Shown in pieces: positions 4,899 through 11,047 of a stretch of 22,215 nucleotides of DNA. Source of the stretch: a virus. The position numbers and the translations under genes are program-made. The DNA is taken from positions 1 to 22,215 of the IMG/VR virus record IMGVR_UViG_3300005613_000442; one strand, written 5' to 3'. Under the pieces are notes generated by a model. It ran no database searches, had not been told where the DNA came from, and worked only from the letters and a program-made list of their open reading frames with translations. The first letter of the stretch is position 1; each line of letters opens with the position of its first letter.

Positions 4899-5426
4899 AT
4901 GCCAAATCCAAAAGGTCTACCAAAGAGACTAACAGAAATGCAAATGAAGTTTGCAAGAGAATTAGTTTTTAATGAAGGTCGAAAGACACCAAGAGAATGT
5001 GCTGTTGAAGCGGGTTATGAAAAAGATACTGCTCACGTACAGGCGAGTAGACTACGCAATCCAAAAATATTTCCATTAGTTGTTAAATACATAGGCGAAC
5101 TTAGAGAAGAAGTTCAAAAGAAATATGAGATTACTTATGAAAAACATATAGCTGAACTTGCAAAACTTAGAGATGAATCAAGAGATAAAAAAGCGTGGTC
5201 AGCGGCAATCAATGCTGAAGTCGCACGCGGAAAAGCGGCTGGCCTATATATAGACCAAAAGGTAATAAAATATGGGTCTTTAGACCAACTTACAGAAGAT
5301 GAATTAGAAAAGAAAATGAAAGATATTCTTAATGACCATAAAGTTCTAATGAATGGTAATGATTATATTGAAAGTGAAACTAGCGAAACTGATGAGACTA
5401 GTGAAACTGAAGAAACTATAGAGTAA
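4899..5426 (+). CDS. terS: Terminase small subunit
   Basis: A 175-aa protein of the phage small-terminase type, which binds the packaging start site and hands DNA to the large terminase. The N-terminus carries the helix-turn-helix DNA-binding region LTEMQMKFARELVFNEG...AVEAGYEKDTAHVQASRL (about 11-53). This is followed by the coiled oligomerisation region with the typical ITYEKHIAELAKLRDES (about 79-95) and VARGKAAGLY (about 109-118). The C-terminus is an acidic Ser/Glu/Thr repeat (SETSETDETSETEE), likely flexible. There is no Shine-Dalgarno before the ATG and a promoter lies immediately upstream, so the mRNA may be leaderless. It stands alone: the next gene is on the other strand, its end overlaps this one by 11 bases, and no large terminase is in the window. 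Confidence 0.85.
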   Translation: MPNPKGLPKRLTEMQMKFARELVFNEGRKTPRECAVEAGYEKDTAHVQASRLRNPKIFPLVVKYIGELREEVQKKYEITYEKHIAELAKLRDESRDKKAWSAAINAEVARGKAAGLYIDQKVIKYGSLDQLTEDELEKKMKDILNDHKVLMNGNDYIESETSETDETSETEETIE

Positions 5427-5706
5427 TCTTCTCCATTTTAGTAATACAACCTAGAGGAAATACATTTCGATCAGAAAACAATTCATCGTTTTCTTCATAG
5501 CTTGCAAAAGTCCATAAACTCTTTTTATCTTTATGAAATACGTATGCGTGTGTGATCATTGTAGATGGCACCAAAGATAGTGATTCCTGCGCCGTAGCGT
5601 GCCCAGAATCGCCCGTTGGGTCAATCCACGTTATCTTGTAGTAGTAATAACGTTTCTTGTTTATCAGGACGGATCTGTATTTAGATTTTTTTCTAGATTT
5701 TGGCAT
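5416..5706 (-). CDS. Conserved-looking phage protein of unknown function (96 aa)
   Basis: I choose the ATG at 5706 (MPKSRKKSKYRSVLINKKRY) because AGAAGG lies just upstream. The frame is open further, to a GTG at 5850, but that stretch has no ribosome site and looks non-coding. The protein has a basic N-terminus, then a beta-rich core (YYYYKITWIDPTGDSGHA) and a C-terminal half with ITHAYVFHKD and LWTFASYEEND. This suggests a small beta-barrel-like fold, but I do not recognise a family with known function. Its end overlaps the terminase gene by 11 bases, so transcripts converge here. Confidence 0.65.
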   Translation of the reverse strand: MPKSRKKSKYRSVLINKKRYYYYKITWIDPTGDSGHATAQESLSLVPSTMITHAYVFHKDKKSLWTFASYEENDELFSDRNVFPLGCITKMEKITL

Positions 5707-6177
5707 ATCGCCTTCTAGCATATAAGGCGAGATTTGACCCCTATAAAGTTTTTTTTGAAACCAAAAAAGGTCTCGCGCGCCGAGTACATAATTGTCACAC
5801 CCAAAAAAGCATTGATAAACAACACTTCTAGATGTGCTATGGTAGCACACCCAAAATAAGCTCCATTTTATTGACTTTTTAGTCTACCACCACCACCGCG
5901 CAAATATTTTTTTTTTAAAAAAAAAACAATACCCCCTAAAATCTCCCTTATAGTAGAGACCACCCGCGTTCCCCGCTCAGTTGTGCTTTATCTACCATAA
6001 GTTGTATTTTACCCACTATAAGTTGTATTTTGATGTTCATTTATTAATATTGATGTTCAGTTATTCGTTATCCACAGAACTGTGATATATTTGTCACAAT
6101 ACTGTCACATTTATGTCACAATATAAATTGCCTTATTTAAAACACATTTACACCACAATTGAAATATTTGGTAATAT
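5707..6177. other. Non-coding, origin-like region
   Basis: No convincing gene in 471 bases. It holds a T10A10 tract (5907-5926), two copies of ATAAGTTGTATTTT (5997-6010, 6018-6031), two of TGATGTTCA (6031-6039, 6051-6059), a perfect DnaA box TTATCCACA (6068-6076) and three TGTCACA words exactly 11 bases apart (6092, 6103, 6114), with a fourth at 5793. The combination of a DnaA box, phased direct repeats and AT-rich tracts is typical of replication origins. Function is inferred; the repeats could instead be an operator. Confidence 0.5.
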
Positions 6178-6369
6178 TTAGTCAGTCAAGATCATCAAAC
6201 GATGGCTTTCGGTTGAGCCAATAATTTTATTCTCAACCAACTTAACCTCTAATATATTTTTAGGTCTATATCGATTTGATTTAGATACAACTTGAACGCG
6301 AGCATATCCACCTGTCTCGCCTGAGTTGAATTTTTCTAATATTTGCATTAACTCTTTTGTTCGTATCAA
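6178..6369 (-). CDS. Small hypothetical protein (63 aa), TTG start
   Basis: Starts at TTG with a strong AGGAGG 5 bases upstream, overlapping the stop of the upstream gene (TTGA), which indicates translational coupling. The first residues are (M)IRTKELMQILEKFNSGETGG, then a beta-rich part (YARVQVVSKSNRYR). No family recognised. Confidence 0.6.
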   Translation of the reverse strand: MIRTKELMQILEKFNSGETGGYARVQVVSKSNRYRPKNILEVKLVENKIIGSTESHRLMILTD

Positions 6370-6542
6370 TTGAGCCTCCTTCTTTCAAATGCTGAAATTT
6401 TATCGCCGATCATTTTAATTAATTCATACCATTTGTCTTCCCAAATTTTTTGAGATTTTAAATTATCTGCATTCTTATAGGCGGTATAACAATTTGACAA
6501 TCGTCTCATATCGTCTTGTTGGCCGGGATAGTCTACTTTCAT
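6366..6542 (-). CDS. Small hypothetical protein (58 aa)
   Basis: I place the start at the ATG at 6542 (MKVDYPGQQDDMRRLSNCYT), preceded by GAAAGGA; an in-frame TTG further upstream has no ribosome site. The rest is a Lys/Trp-containing helical protein (KIWEDKWYELIKMIGDKISAF). Unknown function. Confidence 0.6.
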   Translation of the reverse strand: MKVDYPGQQDDMRRLSNCYTAYKNADNLKSQKIWEDKWYELIKMIGDKISAFERRRLN

Positions 6543-6961
6543 ATTATTTTTTTTCCTTTCTCTAGTGGTAGTTTGCAAGATAGTTTTTCTATCTGTTCGT
6601 TGTTTTCAAAGTGCGTAGTTCTTTTCATAAAAATTTTTTGCCATTTGAAATCGTAGCCTTCTTCTGTTAATTTTGTTAAGTTCCAAGCATAATAACTGCC
6701 ATCACTGAACGCTGCAATATAACCTGCGGTTTTGTTATAGAGTTTTGCTTTGTCCATAACGCCGTCATACTTCATCTTTTCTAAAAAACAATCGCCATAT
6801 AAAGTTGAGGGCATATGTCTATATTTAAGTTCCAAAGTGTAAGTTTGATTACTACAGTCCACTTTGCTATATTCGTCAAAAGTTTTTTTAATTTGATCAT
6901 TTTTAAATACCTCTTCGTTTAAGGTATTTATCATTTTCAATTCGTTCTCTTCCCAATTCAT
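6539..6961 (-). CDS. Possible PD-(D/E)XK-type small nuclease (140 aa)
   Basis: Start taken at the ATG at 6961 (MNWEENELKMINTL), which has a GGGAG site; the frame extends to a TTG without a site. The segment FDEYSKVDC...YTLELKYR, about 28-50 residues in, has the Asp followed by E-x-K on a strand that is typical of PD-(D/E)XK nucleases. It is followed by CFLEKMKYDGVM and a core strand IAAFSDGSYYAWNL. This fits an adaptable restriction-like fold, but the match is by eye only. It lies immediately downstream of the RecB/Cas4-like nuclease, and the two could act together in DNA processing. Alternative: a non-catalytic hypothetical protein. Confidence 0.5.
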   Translation of the reverse strand: MNWEENELKMINTLNEEVFKNDQIKKTFDEYSKVDCSNQTYTLELKYRHMPSTLYGDCFLEKMKYDGVMDKAKLYNKTAGYIAAFSDGSYYAWNLTKLTEEGYDFKWQKIFMKRTTHFENNEQIEKLSCKLPLEKGKKII

Positions 6962-6962
6962 T

Positions 6963-7640
6963 CTATTTTTTCTCCCTATAGTATTGATCAACTCGTTCCA
7001 GCCATTGATGTTTGTAGTCCTTGAGCTCTTGTCCTTCTATAATAAACTCTTGATAGTATGGTTCTGGGCTCGACATCATCACAACTGCTTTTTCAATATT
7101 CGTGCCATACACATAATCGTGTGCCATAGAATAGGCACCTAATTGAATAAAGTAATCCCCGATCCACTCTCTTTGTTTCGGTTTATTCGTTTGTTTAAAA
7201 TCGATAACAGCATCTTTACCATCAAAGATCCCAACTAGATCTGTTTGCCCTGCGTATAGATCAGGGTAATGCAACGTCACTTCAGTACCATAATAGGCCT
7301 CCATTCGTGATAATCCCCGTTCCACGATCAGTTCTGCCATAGGCTTTGCTTGCTGACCTAGATCCGTTAAATCTTCATAACCCTCTTCTAATACATATTT
7401 TTCAAGTAGTTTGTGCATTATCGTTCCACGATTAGCGGATGTATTTTTTATCTTCTCGGCTTGTTGTTCACCCACTCGTTGCTTCCAACGTTCTAAAGAG
7501 GCTTTCTTTTCCTCACTTTGTGTAGCGGATAAAATAGTGGTAACCGATGGTAATTTTTCCTTACCAATAATGTAGTGTCTCTTACCTTCAATCATTTCCC
7601 GATTAGTTCCGGGATACGTAAACTTTTTTATTTGTTTCAT
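6963..7640 (-). CDS. RecB/Cas4-like PD-(D/E)XK exonuclease
   Basis: A 225-aa protein with the ordered motifs of the PD-(D/E)XK exonucleases related to RecB nuclease domains and Cas4: RGTIMHKLLE (71-80, His 76), YAGQTDLVGIFDGKDAVIDFKQ (129-150, with Asp 134, Asp 147 and Lys 149 as the metal-binding and catalytic set) and QLGAYSMA (166-173, the Q-x3-Y motif). There are no cysteines arranged for an iron-sulfur cluster, so it is the simple phage version. Expected activity is Mg-dependent exonuclease, supplying single strands for recombination or degrading host DNA. It sits 1 base upstream of the smaller nuclease gene and overlaps the HNH-like gene by 4 bases. Confidence 0.85.
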   Translation of the reverse strand: MKQIKKFTYPGTNREMIEGKRHYIIGKEKLPSVTTILSATQSEEKKASLERWKQRVGEQQAEKIKNTSANRGTIMHKLLEKYVLEEGYEDLTDLGQQAKPMAELIVERGLSRMEAYYGTEVTLHYPDLYAGQTDLVGIFDGKDAVIDFKQTNKPKQREWIGDYFIQLGAYSMAHDYVYGTNIEKAVVMMSSPEPYYQEFIIEGQELKDYKHQWLERVDQYYREKK

Positions 7641-8209
7641 ATGTTATAATTCCTTTCTCTAAATAATTCGACTATTCGTTTTACATCAGTAAATAAAATA
7701 CTTCCCTTTCGATCATTCACTTCCCAACGCACAAAGATACAGTTTTCACGTGAATACGGTTTCAATTGATCCAATCGATCTAAGCTAATATTCGTTCGAA
7801 TTCCTTTACCTTGTCCACGAATATGGGTCATTGGTAAATGAGTAATGGTACAATTCATTCCATATTTTTCTTTGTGTTCTAACCAAAAATTCCAAAAGTC
7901 TTCTTTATCATTAAAACAATTTTTATATTTTTCTTCAGTTAGATTCGTTCTATTCTTTCCTCTATTCTTATTAAAGTCTTTAGCAATGGTTGCATAGATC
8001 CCCATTAAATAACCTCGCTCTGTTCCTGCCCATTGTAAATTTTTTCTTTTTCTTTCTTCTTTATTTTGTTGTCGGTAAATTCGTTGTTGCATTTTACGAC
8101 AGGGAATACATTTAGGATCTACTCCCAAATTACACGTTTGACTTTTCCAATATTGATCTAAAGTTTTTTCGACCTTACACGCCGAACAAACTTTCGTCTT
8201 CTCTATCAT
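7637..8209 (-). CDS. HNH-like endonuclease with N-terminal zinc ribbon
   Basis: A 190-aa protein. Residues 8-37 form a zinc-ribbon-like pair (CSAC at 8-11, CIPC at 34-37), followed by a very basic linker. The C-terminal third contains NISLDRLDQLKPYSRENCIFVRWEVNDRKG (rows split around residues 140-168). The SLDR-D, Y-x2-N and N-D-K elements match an HNH-type nuclease of the kind common in phages and homing elements, though the first His is not obvious. It may be a free-standing (homing) nuclease or part of the phage nuclease set. It overlaps its upstream neighbour by 35 bases, which is unusual for a mobile insert. Confidence 0.65.
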   Translation of the reverse strand: MIEKTKVCSACKVEKTLDQYWKSQTCNLGVDPKCIPCRKMQQRIYRQQNKEERKRKNLQWAGTERGYLMGIYATIAKDFNKNRGKNRTNLTEEKYKNCFNDKEDFWNFWLEHKEKYGMNCTITHLPMTHIRGQGKGIRTNISLDRLDQLKPYSRENCIFVRWEVNDRKGSILFTDVKRIVELFRERNYNI

Positions 8210-8345
8210 CTTCTTCTATATACCCTTTGCTATCACAATCTGCACAATCTAAATGTATTTTTTTAGTTTCAGTTTTATCTGCCCATAATGTTCTATAACC
8301 TAGACCATCACACTTTTCACAGAAAATTTTATTTTTTAAATCCAT
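8175..8345 (-). CDS. Small DnaJ-type zinc-finger protein (56 aa)
   Basis: Read by hand. It contains CEKCDGLGYR (Cys 9 and 12) and LDCADCDSKGY (Cys 34 and 37), the CxxCxGxG-like pair of the central zinc domain of DnaJ, and ends in an acidic tail (EEDDREDES). Its last 35 bases overlap the HNH-like gene. Stand-alone copies of this finger are frequent in phages; partner and role are unknown. Confidence 0.7.
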   Translation of the reverse strand: MDLKNKIFCEKCDGLGYRTLWADKTETKKIHLDCADCDSKGYIEEDDREDESLFGV

Positions 8346-8490
8346 TTTTTCTAGCCGCTTTCTTTGCTAAAACTTCTATGGTTTTAGAAATAGTTAAGTT
8401 TGCATCGGTTAGTTTGCTACTTAAACTAGTTAGTATTTTATAAGTATCAATTGGTACGGATACTGATTTAAATTTATTAGGATCTGCCAT
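8329..8490 (-). CDS. Small ribbon-helix-helix-like protein (53 aa)
   Basis: Read by hand. The protein reads MADPNKFKSVSVPIDTYKIL and continues with two helices ending AKKAARKNGFKK. A strand KSVSVP followed by two helices and a basic end is the size and layout of ribbon-helix-helix DNA-binding proteins. A GGAG site precedes the ATG. It could regulate the surrounding leftward genes; that is inference. Confidence 0.55.
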   Translation of the reverse strand: MADPNKFKSVSVPIDTYKILTSLSSKLTDANLTISKTIEVLAKKAARKNGFKK

Positions 8491-8665
8491 TTAGATTCTC
8501 CATTTCTTTTATTTTAATTAATAAATTGTTTCTTTTTTCTTCAAACTTAACATTATCAATTGATTCTTCTACGTGGGGATGGTTTAAAATAAGCTCCATT
8601 TCTTTGAGTTCATTCATCCTTTCTAGTTGTAAAGCAATCAATTTTAGTACGTAATCACTAATCAT
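8477..8665 (-). CDS. Small coiled-coil protein (62 aa)
   Basis: Unrecognised. It is almost entirely helical and charged (LQLERMNELKEMELILNHPHVEE...NLLIKIKEMENL), suggesting a coiled-coil dimer. AAGGA precedes the ATG. It is the first gene after a 160-base gap carrying a candidate promoter, and overlaps the next gene by 14 bases. A 16-base stretch of its coding sequence recurs at 5853-5868. Confidence 0.6.
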   Translation of the reverse strand: MISDYVLKLIALQLERMNELKEMELILNHPHVEESIDNVKFEEKRNNLLIKIKEMENLNGRS

Positions 8666-8687
8666 TCTTATCCTTTTGTTTGTTTAT

Positions 8688-8715
8688 ATTATGGGAATTT
8701 ACACCAAAAAATCAA
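8688..8715 (-). promoter_or_regulatory. Candidate leftward promoter
   Basis: On the minus strand TTGATT (8715-8710), 16 bases, then CATAAT (8693-8688), about 25 bases before the gene starting at 8665. The same gap holds a 9-base inverted repeat (8709-8717 and 8781-8789) of unknown role. Confidence 0.5.
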
Positions 8716-8826
8716 GGGTTGCAAGGTAATTCTTTTTAGTATATGATTTGGTTCTCTTCTCACACCTTTTGTTTGCTCGTCCTTGATTTCTTTCAGGGGC
8801 GGGCTTACAATTTTAGGTTGTTTTAT

Positions 8827-9072
8827 TTATGCTTTAATTTTTGGCTTTGGGGGTGGGACAGTATGTACTTTTACTTCTCTACATTCAAACCTAATAGCAA
8901 GTTTATTTTCATTAATTAAATTATCATCTAAATCTTTTAACATTCTTGAAGCAACATCATAGCCTGCCATAGCACAATCTTTATGTTGATTAAAGTCAGA
9001 GTTAATTATTAAAGATTCAGAACAAGATTGATTTATTAACGAACAGATATAAACGATAAGAACGTATTTCAT
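8827..9072 (-). CDS. Small secreted or membrane-anchored protein (81 aa)
   Basis: The N-terminus MKYVLIVYICSLINQSCSES is a signal-peptide-like hydrophobic stretch ending near Cys, possibly a lipoprotein or a cleaved signal. The mature part has KDCAMAGYDVASRMLKDL and IRFECREVKV and a Pro/Lys-rich end. The Cys...ASR...C-x-EVK pattern is shared with the protein at 9417-9635, so they look like paralogues with a possible disulfide. Many phages carry such exported small proteins near lysis genes, but no function can be assigned here. Confidence 0.65.
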   Translation of the reverse strand: MKYVLIVYICSLINQSCSESLIINSDFNQHKDCAMAGYDVASRMLKDLDDNLINENKLAIRFECREVKVHTVPPPKPKIKA

Positions 9073-9200
9073 ACACGCCCTTGTCGGTTGTATTTTTTAT
9101 AATCTCTTTTATTATTTTTGTTTAAACTTTTTGTGTGGCGACCCGGTCTTTTCTTAGGTTTTGGTCTTGGTACATAATGTGTAAATTTTTGTTTAGCCAT
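9069..9200 (-). CDS. Very basic small protein (43 aa)
   Basis: Read by hand. It contains VPRPKPKKRPGRHTKSLNK and ends KRDYKKYNRQGRV, nearly all Lys, Arg and Asn. It overlaps the next gene by 4 bases (ATGA) and the previous gene by 8. The density of basic residues suggests binding to DNA or RNA. I have the impression that similar short proteins recur in marine phages, but cannot verify it. Confidence 0.65.
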   Translation of the reverse strand: MAKQKFTHYVPRPKPKKRPGRHTKSLNKNNKRDYKKYNRQGRV

Positions 9201-9417
9201 TATCTTGGTATTTTCTAATTAAATCAATATCAGATTCTTCTAGTTTCATATATCGAATTCTGCCATTGATATGTTGCTTCGTGTCCTCTCCACAATGAGT
9301 GCATCGATAATAGTCTTCTACAATACCAACTAAGATTGCATTCTCATCGCAGTATTCACAATGTCCAACAACAGTATCAACTTTATTAAAAAGTTTTAAT
9401 TCTATAAATTTGGACAT
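9193..9417 (-). CDS. Zinc-ribbon protein (74 aa)
   Basis: Two CxxC pairs, CEYC (residues ~20-23) and CTHC (~39-42), form a classical zinc ribbon, followed by a helical, charged C-terminus (KLEESDIDLIRKYQ). It probably binds nucleic acid or a protein partner. It starts on the same base at which the upstream gene ends. Confidence 0.7.
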   Translation of the reverse strand: MSKFIELKLFNKVDTVVGHCEYCDENAILVGIVEDYYRCTHCGEDTKQHINGRIRYMKLEESDIDLIRKYQDNG

Positions 9418-9635
9418 TACTTAGGTTGTATAATTTTTTTGATCGTTTGGCTACCATCAATATTTAGTTCTATTTCTGCCTTAACTTCACCACACATTAA
9501 ACGTTTTTCAGCCATATTCATATTTCTAGACGCTTCACGTTTCATTTTCAAACAAGTAGATACATCGGGTTGAATTCTATGTTCTATCAGTTCTCCTCCT
9601 ATAAATAAACATAATGCAATAACTGTCTGTACCAT
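9417..9635 (-). CDS. Small membrane-anchored or secreted protein (72 aa)
   Basis: Begins MVQTVIALCLFIGGELIEHR, a short hydrophobic export signal or anchor. The rest carries VSTCLKMKREASRNMN and RLMCGEVKAEIELN. The pattern matches the 8827-9072 protein (Cys, then A-S-R, then C-x-EVK). It shares one base with each neighbouring gene, so translation is coupled. A role at the envelope is likely but undefined. Confidence 0.6.
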   Translation of the reverse strand: MVQTVIALCLFIGGELIEHRIQPDVSTCLKMKREASRNMNMAEKRLMCGEVKAEIELNIDGSQTIKKIIQPK

Positions 9636-10009
9636 TAATGATTCCCATTCAATTTTCCAATATTAGCTCTAACGCTATCTTTCAATTTCTCTACGTCTAT
9701 TCGTAGCCTTTCAACATCTGTTTGTAGTCTTTCAATATTAACTCTATTGTTCATCATACCATCGACTCTAATTGTTAATTTTTCTAGTCCTTCCGCGATA
9801 TGTTCAAGTAACATAAATTGTTCTTGATCAATTGGTTTTTGTGAGCTTGCTTCTAGTAGATCTTGTTCAAACAATTGATTTTTAGTCTCTAGATTATTGA
9901 GTCTTTCAATAACCCCAAATGCAAACCACGCTCCTACAGCAACGGCCGCAACTAGACCTATTAAATTCCTCAACGGAAGACCAATATTTGTATTTTCATC
10001 TATTTTCAT
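9635..10009 (-). CDS. Membrane protein with coiled-coil (124 aa)
   Basis: One transmembrane segment (about 13-33, LRNLIGLVAAVAVGAWFAFG) is followed by a long heptad-rich coiled coil (about 36-118, with ERLQTDVERLRIDVEKLKDS). An inner-membrane anchor with a periplasmic or cytoplasmic rod fits inner spanins and some holin-like or superinfection proteins, but I cannot choose. It overlaps the Cys-rich gene by 4 bases. Confidence 0.6.
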   Translation of the reverse strand: MKIDENTNIGLPLRNLIGLVAAVAVGAWFAFGVIERLNNLETKNQLFEQDLLEASSQKPIDQEQFMLLEHIAEGLEKLTIRVDGMMNNRVNIERLQTDVERLRIDVEKLKDSVRANIGKLNGNH

Positions 10010-10170
10010 TTCCAGTCAAATAGCCAATTTACATATCTCTTCCACCATTTTTTGATTTGTTTAATCATAGGCTCCTCCATATGGTTACAAGTTGGACATA
10101 GACAGCTGTCTATCTCACATTTCTCCCCACAGTGACAGTCGTGATTACAAATTTTACAATATGTTTTCAT
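10006..10170 (-). CDS. Cysteine-rich small protein (54 aa)
   Basis: Read by hand. Eight cysteines fall within residues 5-28 (YCKICNHDCHC, then GEKCEIDSCLCPTC), like a small multi-zinc or metallothionein-like knot. An aromatic, basic tail follows (KKWWKRYVNWLFDWK) that could sit on a membrane. It overlaps both neighbours by 4 bases. No known family recognised. Confidence 0.65.
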   Translation of the reverse strand: MKTYCKICNHDCHCGEKCEIDSCLCPTCNHMEEPMIKQIKKWWKRYVNWLFDWK

Positions 10171-10352
10171 TTTTTTACATCCTCAATATAACTTGCAATC
10201 TTTCCCTTATTCACACCTTCTTTAATAACGTATTTTTGTGTGCCATTAGCACCTGTTTCAACTTCTTTTTTTAAATTTTTAAATAATATTTTTTCTTTTT
10301 CTTTTAAATTTTTTTGTTTTAAAAAAGATTCGATTGTTTTACTGTCCCTCAT
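10167..10352 (-). CDS. Small charged hypothetical protein (61 aa)
   Basis: Unrecognised. It is lysine/glutamate-rich throughout (IESFLKQKNLKEKEKILFKNLKKEVETG), probably helical, with a small C-terminal turn motif (KYVIKEGVNKGKIASYIED). It overlaps the next gene by 4 bases and the previous one by 14. Confidence 0.6.
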   Translation of the reverse strand: MRDSKTIESFLKQKNLKEKEKILFKNLKKEVETGANGTQKYVIKEGVNKGKIASYIEDVKK

Positions 10353-11037
10353 AAGTTTTATCTTCCTCTCTTAATTTTTCATCTACATCATTTGTATTTT
10401 TTGGTTCTATTCCGTAAAACATTTTGTCAGTATCTTCTGTAACCCAGTCCGCATCTTCGACATCCCAGACTGTATTTTGTACTTTATAGTCAGGCCAACT
10501 GTTATCAGTAGTGTAGCTATTAACGTGCCACAGAATGCGATTATTAGGCTGAGCTGCAAAATTACCGTTATCAAGAGCCAGTATGTGTGCACACTTATGT
10601 TCTTGAGGTATTTCAGAATGTTCAACATTCAATATATTAGTCTCTGGATGTGCCCAGTCAACTGTAAATAAGTATTGTCCGTGATAAAATTTTTTATCTT
10701 TTCCTAGATATTTGCCATCTACACCAGCCAACCAATCAAAGCAATGCACACTAGGCCAATAACTAAAACAGTTCCACAACTGTAGCTCGTTCGCCTGCAT
10801 ATCCGGCACAGAGGCTCTATCGTTTTGTTTTTGAAAGAACGCTGATATAGGCAATCTCCAATAGCACGCACCATTGGGAAGCATAATGTTAAAAAGGAGA
10901 GCACGACCTGAAATAGAGACAAGACCAAAGATAACACAGTCACTATACTCTGTTTTATACTTGGGATCCATATCGTATAAGTATTCTTTTCGAACCTTAC
11001 AATAAATCGGTGGTACATTCGCGTTAAGGTATGCCAT
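10339..11037 (-). CDS. Hypothetical phage protein (232 aa)
   Basis: I do not recognise this protein. It is rich in aromatic residues (CFSYWPSVHCFDWLAG, FTVDWAHPETN, ILWHVNSYTTDNSWPDY) and looks predominantly beta with a charged C-terminal tail (EKLREEDKTYEGQ). There is no membrane segment. A GAGGAAACT ribosome site supports the start. It lies between the small-protein string and the DNA polymerase, 10 bases downstream of the polymerase stop, so it is likely co-transcribed with replication genes. A structural or DNA-handling role cannot be separated from the sequence alone. Confidence 0.6.
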   Translation of the reverse strand: MAYLNANVPPIYCKVRKEYLYDMDPKYKTEYSDCVIFGLVSISGRALLFNIMLPNGACYWRLPISAFFQKQNDRASVPDMQANELQLWNCFSYWPSVHCFDWLAGVDGKYLGKDKKFYHGQYLFTVDWAHPETNILNVEHSEIPQEHKCAHILALDNGNFAAQPNNRILWHVNSYTTDNSWPDYKVQNTVWDVEDADWVTEDTDKMFYGIEPKNTNDVDEKLREEDKTYEGQ

Positions 11038-11047
11038 AGTTTCCTCA

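Noticed and set aside
5707-5850. N-terminal extension of the 96-aa protein from a GTG at 5850
   Set aside because: No ribosome site at the GTG, composition unlike coding DNA, and a good AGAAGG site precedes the internal ATG.
8703-8790. Small RNA gene in the 8666-8826 gap
   Set aside because: Only one 9-base inverted repeat with a ~63-base loop; half of it overlaps the candidate leftward promoter. Not enough for an RNA call.
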